A DNA stretch of 64,000 bases from assembly GCF_047324305.1 (NCBI RefSeq), contig NZ_CP178740.1, positions 5,270,001 to 5,334,000 of the forward strand, in the 5' to 3' direction. The DNA comes from Acerihabitans sp047324305. GTDB taxonomy: Bacteria; Pseudomonadota; Gammaproteobacteria; Enterobacterales; Enterobacteriaceae. The notes beneath the pieces are model-generated. The model ran no database searches. It worked only from the letters and a program-made list of their open reading frames with translations, and was not told where the DNA came from. Below, piece by piece: positions 45,863 through 53,695 of the stretch; within the stretch, counting starts at the first letter, position 1, and every line of letters begins with the position of its first letter. The translations under genes and the position numbers were made by a program.

Positions 45863-46255
45863 TTAGCGTGCGCCCGTGGGCCAGTTTATGCCCAGGCGTA
45901 CGGCCAGGATGGCCAAACGTCTGTCCAACGTCCACAACCGAGCGTTGGGAGTGATCAGGGTGGAGGCCAGTAGGGTCATATCAACCAGACCGCAACCTTG
46001 GCCATAAAGGCCCTCCTGCTCAATCAAGTTCCTGACCTCGGTCTGGTTGGCAGAATGACAGGTACGTAGCAGAGCTAAATCGCCCAGCGTTCTCCCGCGG
46101 GGCGCAGGGGGGGTGCCGCACGCTAATTCCGTCAGTACAAACGGGTGGATAAGCACTCTATCCTGCATCATCAAATCAACCAATTCGGTTTTATTTTGGC
46201 GAAAATGCTCAATCCAGACACTGGTATCGACCAACACGTCCTGAACAACGGGCAT
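45863..46255 (-). CDS. vapC: VapC-type PIN-domain toxin
   Basis: 130 residues. PIN-domain acidic residues are present: VDTSVWIEHF (D, start), TELACG (E, middle) and GLVDMTLLAS plus LDRRL (D, end), forming the RNase Mg2+ site. ATG overlaps the antitoxin stop as TGATG, so toxin is translated after antitoxin. Probably stabilises the element. Confidence 0.92.
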   Translation of the reverse strand: MPVVQDVLVDTSVWIEHFRQNKTELVDLMMQDRVLIHPFVLTELACGTPPAPRGRTLGDLALLRTCHSANQTEVRNLIEQEGLYGQGCGLVDMTLLASTLITPNARLWTLDRRLAILAVRLGINWPTGAR

Positions 46256-46458
46256 CAGCGGCTCGAATCTTGACGACGGCGCGGCACATTTGACATAGTC
46301 GGCGCGCTACCGCCGAGGGCGGCAAGACGTTTGGCGGCCTGAACACGGACAAAGGTGTGGATGGCCTCGCGGAAAAGGTCTGCTTTGTCCATGTCCGGAC
46401 CAGCCAGTTCCAGCGCCTGCTCATACAAATTGTCATCAATGGTGACGGTGGTACGCAT
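46255..46458 (-). CDS. vapB: VapB-type antitoxin
   Basis: 67 residues beginning MRTTVTIDDNLYEQALEL, a ribbon-helix-helix DNA-binding start typical of VapB, with a basic tail (RRRQDSSR) that would bind the toxin. Start at 46458 chosen because AGAGGTC precedes it and the upstream frame is not protein-like. Confidence 0.9.
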   Translation of the reverse strand: MRTTVTIDDNLYEQALELAGPDMDKADLFREAIHTFVRVQAAKRLAALGGSAPTMSNVPRRRQDSSR

Positions 46459-46704
46459 TTTATGACCTCTTTGCGGTGACGCATCTAAATTGATTCTATT
46501 TAACATCAATTCACGCATCAAAGCAACACATCAGCACAATTTTGATACCGTTTTTCTTAGAAATGGTTTTGTTTATAGCAGCCTGGATGACCAGAGGCAG
46601 CCGAGAAAAACTATATGGGGCGCATCCGTTTCGCATTGTTCATCGCCTTTTCATCGTTGCTGAGATGAACTCGAACGATGTTAATCTGGCGTGGAGAAAC
46701 GTCT

Positions 46705-47046
46705 ATGCTCTCCTTTAGTTCTGAAATACGCACCAGGCAAAGGCCTTTACTGCTGTTGCTGGGGATATTGGTTCTACTGTTCTTTGCCGCACTGGTTGCC
46801 AACCTGCTGGGCATTTACCTGTGCGGCGGTATCGCCGATTGGCAGCAGTGGCTCAATGCCCATAGCGTCCATTTCCTCGTCTGGCGCCTGTGCCTGTATC
46901 TGACCTTGCTGGCCGTCTGGCCCTGGGCGCGGCGGCGCAGGCTCCAGCGCGACCCAAATTCAGCCCGGGCGCTCCACATCCTCGAAGCCCTGAGCGTGGG
47001 AGCCATCGTGTTCTCCGAAGCCTGCCAGTGGCTGCGCGTAGTATAG
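46705..47046 (+). CDS. Small ICE membrane protein, second paralogue
   Basis: 113 residues, two or three hydrophobic segments and WQQWLNAHSVHFLVWRLCLY, related to the protein at 40645. GGAG lies 8 bases before ATG 46705. It stands 6 bases before the traG-like gene, the standard order in this family, so this is probably the ancestral copy position. Confidence 0.75.
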   Translation: MLSFSSEIRTRQRPLLLLLGILVLLFFAALVANLLGIYLCGGIADWQQWLNAHSVHFLVWRLCLYLTLLAVWPWARRRRLQRDPNSARALHILEALSVGAIVFSEACQWLRVV

Positions 47047-47052
47047 GAGACG

Positions 47053-48576
47053 GTGATGACCTTGCAGACCACCGACTATCTGGAATACTACCTGACGCTG
47101 GTCGCCTGGCTCGTTAACAACGGCGTCTGGAACATCCTCGTTGCCAGCGGCCTGTTCGCCCTGCCCTTTGCCGGGATTTTCATTCAGGAATGGCTGCGGG
47201 CGCGAACTGAGGGGGCCGACGAGGGCAATAAAGGCGTGTTGTCCTCGATGCGTATCGAGAACCGTATCTGGATGGCGATAGTGGCCATCCTGTTTGGTTG
47301 TGTGCCGTATATCGACGTCGACCTGTCCACCATCAAATTTGACACTACACGCTCTACGCAATGCCAGGTCAGCGTACCACTGCCCACGGAGACCGGTTGG
47401 GAAAAATCATTTACCTCGCTCAATAACCAGAGCGCGAAAATCCCCCTCTGGTGGTTTTTCATGCATGCCATCTCCAAAGCCGTAACCAGCGCGGCGGTAG
47501 CCGCCATCCCCTGCGGTACTGACCTGCGGCAAATGCGCATGGAAATAGACAGCACGCGTATCGACGACCCGGTCCTAGCACAGGAGGTTGCCGATTTCAC
47601 ACACGATTGCTACGGCCCGGCGCGGGCAAAACTGTTTATGGGACGCCCAGAGCTCAGCGAGGCTCAGATGTATGACGTCACCTGGATAGGCTCAAATTTC
47701 TTTCTCAATACCAGCGGTTACTATGACAGTTATCACTCAAAAACACCGCGCACAGCCTGGCCCTATGATGCCACACGCGACGCGGGCCTGGCGCAAGTGG
47801 ACAGCGGAGGCGGCTACCCAACGTGTCGACAATGGTGGTCAGATGCGGACACTGGACTGCGCGCCCGACTGCTGGCCGTGGTCAATCTAGACCTGATGAC
47901 CCGGATAGCAAAGTGGGCAGGATTCATCTCACGTACTGAACTGGACGATTCGGTGATCCGCGCGATTGCCGCGCCGCGCCAGCAGAAGATGAACCAAGGG
48001 GCCGTCTATGCGGACTACGGCGGGCAGGTCGATATGACGTTGCCCAACGTCGTCACCCGCGCCGTGGCGGACGCCGGCGTGACCGTGGGTGCCCTTGCCT
48101 ATTTCCCGGCGATGGATGCGGTGCGACAGGCCCTCCCAATGGTACTGTCACTGCTGAAGATGGCACTGATCATCTGCATCCCCCTGGTATTGATGCTGGC
48201 GACCTACGATCTGAAGGCTTTCGTGACGGTCAGCTGCGTGTTCTTCGCGCTGTATTTTGTGGAATTCTGGTTCCAATTGGCCCGCTGGCTGGACTCTACG
48301 ATCTTGGATGCGCTTTACGGCTGGGGGCTGGGTGCGGATCGGCCACAGGTGAACTTCGATCCGTTGCTGGGGCTCAACAACGCCTTCGGCGATATGCTAC
48401 TGAACTTCGTTATGGCGACGATGTTTCTTGTGTTGCCAACATTTTGGGTTACAGCATTAGGATGGGCCGGTGTTCGGGCAGGAAACATGCTACAAGGCTT
48501 GACGAATGGCTCCCGGGACGTGGGACAAGCCGGGAGCAAAGGCTCAGGTATACTGATCAGCACAGCAAAGAAGTAG
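47053..48576 (+). CDS. TraG-like mating-pair stabilisation protein
   Basis: 507 residues with N-terminal helices (NILVASGLFALPFAGIFI), a periplasmic part with SSMRIENRIWMAIVAILFGC and several C-terminal helices (LKMALIICIPLVLMLATYD, FVTVSCVFFALYFVEFW). It matches the TraG N-terminal domain found at the end of the mating-pair operon in this ICE family. Only the N-terminal type domain is present, as is normal here. A GGAGACGGTG site precedes it. Confidence 0.87.
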   Translation: MMTLQTTDYLEYYLTLVAWLVNNGVWNILVASGLFALPFAGIFIQEWLRARTEGADEGNKGVLSSMRIENRIWMAIVAILFGCVPYIDVDLSTIKFDTTRSTQCQVSVPLPTETGWEKSFTSLNNQSAKIPLWWFFMHAISKAVTSAAVAAIPCGTDLRQMRMEIDSTRIDDPVLAQEVADFTHDCYGPARAKLFMGRPELSEAQMYDVTWIGSNFFLNTSGYYDSYHSKTPRTAWPYDATRDAGLAQVDSGGGYPTCRQWWSDADTGLRARLLAVVNLDLMTRIAKWAGFISRTELDDSVIRAIAAPRQQKMNQGAVYADYGGQVDMTLPNVVTRAVADAGVTVGALAYFPAMDAVRQALPMVLSLLKMALIICIPLVLMLATYDLKAFVTVSCVFFALYFVEFWFQLARWLDSTILDALYGWGLGADRPQVNFDPLLGLNNAFGDMLLNFVMATMFLVLPTFWVTALGWAGVRAGNMLQGLTNGSRDVGQAGSKGSGILISTAKK

Positions 48577-48584
48577 CCTTGGTT

Positions 48585-48968
48585 TCAGTCGTCCTCGAAC
48601 CGAGGGTCGGGGTCATCGTTGTAGTTGTACGGATTATAAGAGAGGCTATCGCGATGATCCAGTTCTTCTGCCTTACGCCCCAAGAAGTCGGATTCATCTT
48701 GCCCCATTGAATGTTCGGCCACCCAAGCTGCGGCTACCGCAAACACCAGTAGCAAAGCCAACCAGAACGCAGCATACAGAAGCAACCCAAGCAGTACGAG
48801 TTTGATGAGCCAAATCAACACACTGGCGCCCACCGCAGGAACCCCCCGTGAAATGATCCAGTCAGCTACATGACGCTCGCGAGACACATACCCACGCCAG
48901 GTCCGTCCCATGCTCCGGCCAAGTCGGTAAGTCCATCGTTTCGTGTGTGCGTGTGTAATCATAGCCAT
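48585..48968 (-). CDS. DUF3742 family protein
   Basis: 127 residues: basic N-terminus (RLGRSMGRTWRGYVSRERHV), a long hydrophobic segment (about 50-82) and an acidic C-terminus. DUF3742 proteins stand convergent to traG at the end of the module in this ICE family. Function unknown. Confidence 0.85.
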   Translation of the reverse strand: MAMITHAHTKRWTYRLGRSMGRTWRGYVSRERHVADWIISRGVPAVGASVLIWLIKLVLLGLLLYAAFWLALLLVFAVAAAWVAEHSMGQDESDFLGRKAEELDHRDSLSYNPYNYNDDPDPRFEDD

Positions 48969-49025
48969 ACCTCGTGCCTCAATTCTCCATTAAATGGATA
49001 GCTGCTCCCAAGGTGTGTCCTGCAA

Positions 49026-49357
49026 TTAATGTTGTTCGAGTTCCATCGCATCATGCAGAACACGGCCAACGGCCATCAAATCCTCAGCGTCTATCCGATA
49101 AATGAGAAAATGACGCGGCCGATGAACAACCCCATCCTTCGATTTGGCGCGCTCAGCACTTAACTTAAGATGCCATTACCTCGCGCCTTTGCCGAGTTCT
49201 TTTCGCGCCACACTACCGAGCCGACCAGGGTCCGAAGCTACGTCCCGCAACGCTTTAGCTCATAACGCCTACCTGCAGCCTCACCGAACTGAATATGAGT
49301 CCATTTAAGTATATTAATTATATCCGATTGGGCGACGGCCGATAGGCGATAGCGCAT
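49026..49357 (-). pseudogene. parE: ParE-like toxin, disrupted
   Basis: ATG 49357 (overlapping the parD stop as TGATG) opens MRYRLSAVAQSDIINILKW. Homology then needs a frame change near 49265 to continue with ALRDVASDPGRLGSVARKEL, meets an in-frame TAA before WHLKLSAERA, and finishes HFLIYRIDAEDLMAVGRVLH to the stop at 49026. One frameshift and one nonsense codon mean no active gyrase-targeting toxin. Confidence 0.85.
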
Positions 49358-49653
49358 CATTTGCGATGTTGATTCTGCTCACTGCCAGCGGCGCGAACGC
49401 CTAACTCACCGATGAAATCTTCGAGCTTGTCATTCTGGACATCTGTAAAACGGCCATCATCGATTTCTCTCCAGCCTACTTGCGCGGCCGCTTTCAGGGC
49501 ATCAAGTTTGGCCTCCTCAACGTCCTCTCGTTGCTCGAGCAGGCGTAACCCGTCACGCAACACTTCGCTCGCATTCTGATAACGGCCTGAATTAACAAGC
49601 CTTTCGACCATCTCGTGCTGATGGTCAGTCAGTACCACATTGCGTGTGTGCAT
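49357..49653 (-). CDS. parD: ParD-type antitoxin
   Basis: 98 residues: MHTRNVVLTDHQHEMVERLV, then YQNASEVLRDGLRLLEQRE, the ribbon-helix-helix and dimer helices of ParD/CopG antitoxins, and a C-terminal toxin-binding region. GGGGAGTTGAAG lies before the ATG. Intact although its toxin is broken, so it may now act only as an autorepressor. Confidence 0.88.
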   Translation of the reverse strand: MHTRNVVLTDHQHEMVERLVNSGRYQNASEVLRDGLRLLEQREDVEEAKLDALKAAAQVGWREIDDGRFTDVQNDKLEDFIGELGVRAAGSEQNQHRK

Positions 49654-49779
49654 GGCTTCAACTCCCCAAATAACAGTCTGTTCTCAGGATATCATCATTG
49701 GCAGATTATGCCAATGATGCCAGTGGACGTCCACAACTGCGGTTTCATGGCTCCATCGAAAGAACTACCGCCTCACGGT

Positions 49780-50230
49780 TCAGGCGGTTCCACCTTTTCC
49801 AGCCGACTCATTAACCCTGCGCGAAGGATTCCTGATCGTAAGGCTGTCCTCCAGGATCCGCCCGTGGCTCAGGTCCTCGGTGTACAAGATCTGGCAACCA
49901 GCCGTCGCCGCGGCTGCGAAGATACAAGCATCATTAAACGAGATCTGGTGCCGTTCCGCAATCTGTTGTGCGCGGCCATGAACATCCACCGTCAGCGGTA
50001 CGACATTGCAGAAGCTACGTACCAGCACCAGAAAAGGTCCAATATCTTCCCAGCTCATCGCAAGCTTGCAACGACACACGCTCGTCACCTCATTAAGGAC
50101 CTGTACACTGATCACTGGATTGGTTTTCAACAATGCTTCAGCATTGTCAGCTTTAGCTTTAGCTGAATCTGCAGACAGCAGACAGCAGACAGCAGACAGC
50201 AGATAATAGGCCAGGAGTGTCCACGATCCT
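49780..50230 (-). pseudogene. VapC-like PIN toxin with damaged N-terminus
   Basis: From about 50160 to 49780 the frame reads DSAKAKADNAEALLKTNPVISVQVLNE-like sequence and later NDACIFAAAATAGCQILYTEDL, the distal part of a PIN domain. Upstream, GTGGACAC (VDT) is out of frame with the TLLAYYLLSA stretch, suggesting loss of about five bases at the first catalytic D-T-N. A 7-bp repeat expansion adds seven residues. No antitoxin is seen next to it. Confidence 0.65.
50171..50205. repeat. 7-bp tandem repeat (GCAGACA), five units
   Basis: Four perfect GCAGACA units (50171-50198) followed by GCAGATA. They lie within the N-terminal coding part of the broken PIN toxin. A change of one unit shifts the reading frame; three units add seven codons in frame. 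Confidence 0.9.
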
Positions 50231-50304
50231 AAAGACAGTCCAACATAAGCTATGGCCGTGCATTAACGCCATGCGTGTTCGCCTGCTGCGGCTAACGAGC
50301 TGGG

Positions 50305-51141
50305 TTATGCGTTCGCGGGTGCTCCACTCGAATTATCGGCAAGACCAAAACGGAAGCTCGATACCGTAATGCTGCCAAACATGGTGTCGTCGTTATAAAC
50401 GCACGTCCCGGGCTCATCGAGCCCGGCACCGACGGCAACCATCAGTGGCACAAGGTGGTCTTCACATGGATGTGCGATACGGGCAGCCGGCGCGTCGGCC
50501 CAGTGTGTCAGTTGCTTTTCGCGCTCGGCGGGGGAACTGGCGGTCAATGTCTTTTGCAGCCAGGCATCGAACAGACGTGATGGAATCGTTCCCTCGGGAC
50601 TGAGTTTTCCGAAGTTGTGGAAGCTGACACCGCTGCCAATGATGAGGATACCCTCGTCACGCAACGGTGCGAGCAGTCGGCCGAGGGCAATGTGCGCCGC
50701 AGGGTCGTAGCCGTGTCGCAGCGACAACTGCACGACAGGGATGTCGGCTTCCGGGAAAGCAACAGCGGCGACCGTAAAGGTGCCGTGGTCAAAGCCACGG
50801 TTCGGATCAAGCTTCGCGGCGATGCCACCCGCGGTCAGTAATGCACACACGCGCTCCGCCAGTTCGGGGGAACCCGGTGCCGGGTACTTTACGCGATAGG
50901 TGTGTTCCGGAAAACCTTCGTAGTCATAGTACATGGGGGGATTGGGGCTTGAGGACAGGGTGAATTCGGGATTTTCCCAATGCCCGGAAATCATCAAGAT
51001 TGCCTTTGGACGTTCCGGCAGACTTGACGCCAACTCCTGAAGCGACTTCTCGAGCCGGTCAAACATCGGCCCGAAGCGATCTTTCATCCACGGCCATGGA
51101 CCGCCTCCGTGAGACAGGTAAAAAGTGGGCATGCGTTTCAT
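50305..51141 (-). CDS. Extradiol dioxygenase, DODA/YgiD type
   Basis: 278 residues. Zinc or iron ligands of the LigB-like fold: YLSHGGGPW (N-terminal H), MISGHWE (H) and RGFDHGTFT (H), with GSGVSFHNFG near residue 172. Family members open catechol rings such as DOPA. GGAGG sits 8 bases before ATG 51141, preferred over ATG 51156. A DoxX gene lies 24 bases upstream in the same direction. Confidence 0.92.
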   Translation of the reverse strand: MKRMPTFYLSHGGGPWPWMKDRFGPMFDRLEKSLQELASSLPERPKAILMISGHWENPEFTLSSSPNPPMYYDYEGFPEHTYRVKYPAPGSPELAERVCALLTAGGIAAKLDPNRGFDHGTFTVAAVAFPEADIPVVQLSLRHGYDPAAHIALGRLLAPLRDEGILIIGSGVSFHNFGKLSPEGTIPSRLFDAWLQKTLTASSPAEREKQLTHWADAPAARIAHPCEDHLVPLMVAVGAGLDEPGTCVYNDDTMFGSITVSSFRFGLADNSSGAPANA

Positions 51142-51165
51142 TTTAATTGCCTCCAAACGTAGACA

Positions 51166-51585
51166 TCAGCGCGGCAAAATGGGGGCCTTGCGGGCACGCC
51201 CCCACAGCACGAACAGTGAAAGCGACAGCATGACGACGTTCCGGGGGATCACTGACGCCTCGCCGCGCGAAACATGGAAGACCATCGCGAACACCTGAAG
51301 CACTGAGCAGCATAGCGCCGCCAGCACGGTAAGCCGCGGCAATATCCGGGTCAGAGAAGGGAGCAATAGGCCAAGCCCGCCCGCCAGATCTATGAAGCCC
51401 ATGATGCGCACGAACGTCTCCGGGAGAACCCCTGTCCACGGCATCATCTTCGCCAGTTCGGGGATGGGCGTGAGGAGCTTCATGTAGGCAGAAAAGAAGA
51501 AAAGTACGGCCAGAAGACCCTTAGCCACCCATACGCCGACCCGCAGGGAGCGACTCGCCGTGGGATTGGGAAGGACACTTGTCAT
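51166..51585 (-). CDS. DoxX family membrane protein
   Basis: 139 residues with four hydrophobic helices, starting near GLLAVLFFFSAYMKLL and including GFIDLAGGLGLLLPSL, as in DoxX/DoxD proteins. GAGGAAACC precedes ATG 51585. Forms an operon with the dioxygenase. The role is probably redox-related, but the family is poorly defined. Confidence 0.87.
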   Translation of the reverse strand: MTSVLPNPTASRSLRVGVWVAKGLLAVLFFFSAYMKLLTPIPELAKMMPWTGVLPETFVRIMGFIDLAGGLGLLLPSLTRILPRLTVLAALCCSVLQVFAMVFHVSRGEASVIPRNVVMLSLSLFVLWGRARKAPILPR

Positions 51586-51910
51586 GATGGTTTCCTCATT
51601 GCTGATTAAACGTTGGTCTGCGCGTTGCGCGACCGAATTACTGCCCGATAACCTCAACCAAGATCAATAATGGAATCTATTACGCGAGGTTAGGGTTGAT
51701 GCCCCATTGAATACCGTCATGCTGGTCGTGAAGTCGCCATCACACCACGGTCAGCGTTGTGTTTTTGTTGCACTATGAAGCGCCTAAGGAAAACATGGTT
51801 GAAATTGCGGAGCTAAGGCAGCACAGATGAGATTTCCTGGACTGCCTCAGTACCGCTTCTGCTCGGCGACTGCCGGTCACCACAAAATGAGGATGAACCG
51901 ACTACTGGCA
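51586..51910. other. Intergenic, nothing assigned
   Basis: About 325 bases between the leftward azoreductase and the leftward DoxX operon. It should carry the DoxX promoter. No RNA gene or strong terminator recognised. Confidence 0.4.
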
Positions 51911-52522
51911 TCACGCATGGAGAGCCGCGATCTTCTCTTCAGCTTGTGTGATGGCAACCTCTCGTGCCTCGGGTCCAACCGCGATACCTTCAACTGCCAC
52001 TACATCGATGTTGTCGATACCGAAGAAAGCAAAGATGCCCCGTAGGTAGCTCTCGGCATGCTCAAACGACGCAATGGCCGTACCCGGACCATAAAAACCA
52101 CCGCGTGCAATGGCAATGACCACGCGCTTCCCACCGGCAAGCCCGACTGGCCCTTGCTCGGTATACCGGAAGGTCTTGCCGGCAATTGCCAGCCGATCGA
52201 CCCACGCCTTAAGCTGGCTTGGAATGCCGAAGTTGTAGAAACCAACGCCCAACACAACGGTGTCGGCCCCCAGGAACTCCTCGAGCACCTCACTCCCCAG
52301 CGCGAGATCGGCTTGCAGCGCGGTATCGTGCTGTATTTCGCCCACCTGGCCGGCCGCCAGGTAGGCGCCGGACAAATGCGGGATCGGTACGGCGGCCAGG
52401 TCGCGATAAGTGACCTGTATTGCAGGATTGGTCTCTGTGAGACGGGCGACAACGGAAGCGGAAAGCTCGCGGCTGACCGAATTCGCGCCAAGGATGCTTG
52501 AATCAAGGTGAAGTAGTTTCAT
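51911..52522 (-). CDS. azoR: FMN-dependent NADH-azoreductase
   Basis: 203 residues, flavodoxin-like fold: MKLLHLDSSILGANSVSREL (phosphate-binding S-x-S region), GVGFYNFGIPSQLKAWVD and ARGGFYGPG, all typical of AzoR. It reduces quinones and azo compounds with NADH. Start at ATG 52522, the family start, with AGGAAG 9 bases upstream. Divergent from an HxlR regulator. Confidence 0.93.
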   Translation of the reverse strand: MKLLHLDSSILGANSVSRELSASVVARLTETNPAIQVTYRDLAAVPIPHLSGAYLAAGQVGEIQHDTALQADLALGSEVLEEFLGADTVVLGVGFYNFGIPSQLKAWVDRLAIAGKTFRYTEQGPVGLAGGKRVVIAIARGGFYGPGTAIASFEHAESYLRGIFAFFGIDNIDVVAVEGIAVGPEAREVAITQAEEKIAALHA

Positions 52523-52629
52523 GGACGTCATCTTCCTGTTGGTATAAAGTAGGTACCAGCTATTCTTTAGTAACTGAGATGACTCGTCAAGACGGCACAA
52601 TTTTGTTGCATAGGAACAAAGAGGGAACC

Positions 52630-53082
52630 ATGGCTGCTATGTCGCTACTGAACGAACCGGAGCGCTCGATGGCGCTGGACTGCCCGCGGGTCAGTACACT
52701 GCTCTCGCGTATTGGCGACAAGTGGACCGTGCTGGTGGTGATGCTCCTGCGAGAAGGTCCACGGCGATTCAGCGAACTCAAGCGCGAGATTGGCGGCATC
52801 TCGCAGCGCATGCTCACGCTGACGCTCCGTGGCCTCGAGCGCGATGGCCTGGTGGTCCGCACCGTGTATCCCACAACACCTCCGCGTGTGGACTACGAGC
52901 TCACGCGACTCGGCCATGAGTTGCGTGAGCCGGTCGAGGCGCTCGGAAAGTGGGCACTCGCTCATCTCGATGTTATCGATCAAGCCAGGCACGATTTCGA
53001 CGCCCGGGCTGAGGCGAGTACAACGACGACGCCCCCGCAGGCGTCTCACGCGTCGTCAGCCAGATCGGTGGGCCGCGGCTGA
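52630..53082 (+). CDS. HxlR-family transcriptional regulator
   Basis: 150 residues. CPRVSTLLSRIGDKWTVLVV (conserved N-terminal cysteine of redox-sensing members), GPRRFSELKREIGGISQRML and a wing with GLERDGLVVR. HxlR proteins such as YodB sense quinones or electrophiles through this cysteine and repress neighbouring azoreductases. GAGGGAACC precedes ATG 52630. Likely regulator of azoR. Confidence 0.9.
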   Translation: MAAMSLLNEPERSMALDCPRVSTLLSRIGDKWTVLVVMLLREGPRRFSELKREIGGISQRMLTLTLRGLERDGLVVRTVYPTTPPRVDYELTRLGHELREPVEALGKWALAHLDVIDQARHDFDARAEASTTTTPPQASHASSARSVGRG

Positions 53083-53099
53083 AAAATTGCAGACCTTGC

Positions 53100-53351
53100 G
53101 AGTCTGTACATAAGATTGTGTAATCGCCTGATTTTGATATGTTCAATCCATCATTAGAATTAGGTGAATTTATGGACGAAAAATTGCTACAGGCTCTCGC
53201 AACTGAGCTGGCTAAAAGTCTCAAAACCCCTGAGGATCTGAGCCAATTTGATCGGTTTTAAAAAAAATTAAGTGTTGAGGCTGCCCTTAAAGCTGAACTG
53301 ACCCACCATTTGGGGTATGAGAAAAATCAGCTCAAATCGGGTTCCAACTGA
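53100..53351 (+). mobile_element. IS256-family remnant (left end and transposase N-terminus)
   Basis: Starts with GAGTCTGTACATAAG then GTGTAATCGCC, like IS256-group terminal repeats. From ATG 53172 it encodes MDEKLLQALATELAKSLKTP, then an in-frame TAA, then KKLSVEAALKAELTHHLGYE, the start of a mutator-type transposase, ending at ...KSGSN. The rest of the element is missing. Confidence 0.85.
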
Positions 53352-53540
53352 TCTCTTCCCATTAAGCAAGACCAAGCTAAACTAGAGTTTCCTGTCGCCC
53401 GTCGGCACGCCAAAAAAGTGCAATAGAGACGCAAACGCACCGACTGCGTTAAAACTTTATCGTTGATGACGGATTAGCAGGCTTGTGAAAAAAATATAAT
53501 AAATTGATATTTAACAACTTTTAAGAAAAATTGTTATTCA

Positions 53541-53555
53541 GGCATGTTTATTGCC
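53541..53555 (+). promoter_or_regulatory. Sigma-54 type promoter of the nitrilase operon
   Basis: GGCATGTTTATTGCC: GG at 53541-53542 and GC at 53553-53554 with exactly 10 bases between, matching the -24/-12 GG-N10-GC rule of TGGCAC-N5-TTGCW. About 140 bases upstream of the coding start, with the attenuator between. A weak NtrC-like half site (CGCACCGAC) occurs near 53436. Pairing with an equivalent element at 57408 strengthens the call. Confidence 0.65.
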
Positions 53556-53627
53556 TAATCCTAAGTATGGTTCGGCGTTTTGTAGACCCTCTGAAGTGGA
53601 AGGCAGGACGTCATAACACATGAATCT

Positions 53628-53676
53628 GGCAAAGATGCCCTATCAACTGTTGTAATGGTTGATGGGGCTTTTTTTT
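53628..53676 (+). terminator. Leader attenuator of the nitrilase operon with ANTAR-type hexaloop hairpin
   Basis: A GGC-AAAGAT-GCC hairpin (53628-53639) has a six-base loop with A at position 1 and G at position 4, the ANTAR-target loop signature. Its 3' GCC is also the start of a terminator: GCCCTATCAAC (53637-53647) pairs with GTTGATGGGGC (53658-53668), then eight T. The two structures exclude each other. The partner hairpin usual in ANTAR targets was not located. Confidence 0.7.
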
Positions 53677-53695
53677 ACCCAATGAGAGAGTGAGA

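Larger units (their letters stand above)
24301..48968. mobile_element. Incomplete PFGI-1/SPI-7-type integrative conjugative element region
   Basis: Two runs of type-IV secretion genes in the order typical of this ICE family (RAQPRD, TIGR03758, 03745, 03750, 03746, 03749, 03752, 03751, 03744, thiol-disulfide protein; then 03757, 03756, 03755, TraG-like, DUF3742). Three AT-rich cargo segments interrupt them. A MobH relaxase is present. Coupling protein TraD, the lytic transglycosylase region, integrase, par genes and att repeats are not visible, so limits are approximate and the element may be incomplete or continue elsewhere. Confidence 0.8.

Noticed and set aside
53411..53432. GCAC...GTGC dyad as NtrC site for the nitrilase operon
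   Set aside because: Half-sites GCAC and GTGC are present but separated by 9 instead of 7 bases; spacing is wrong for NtrC.
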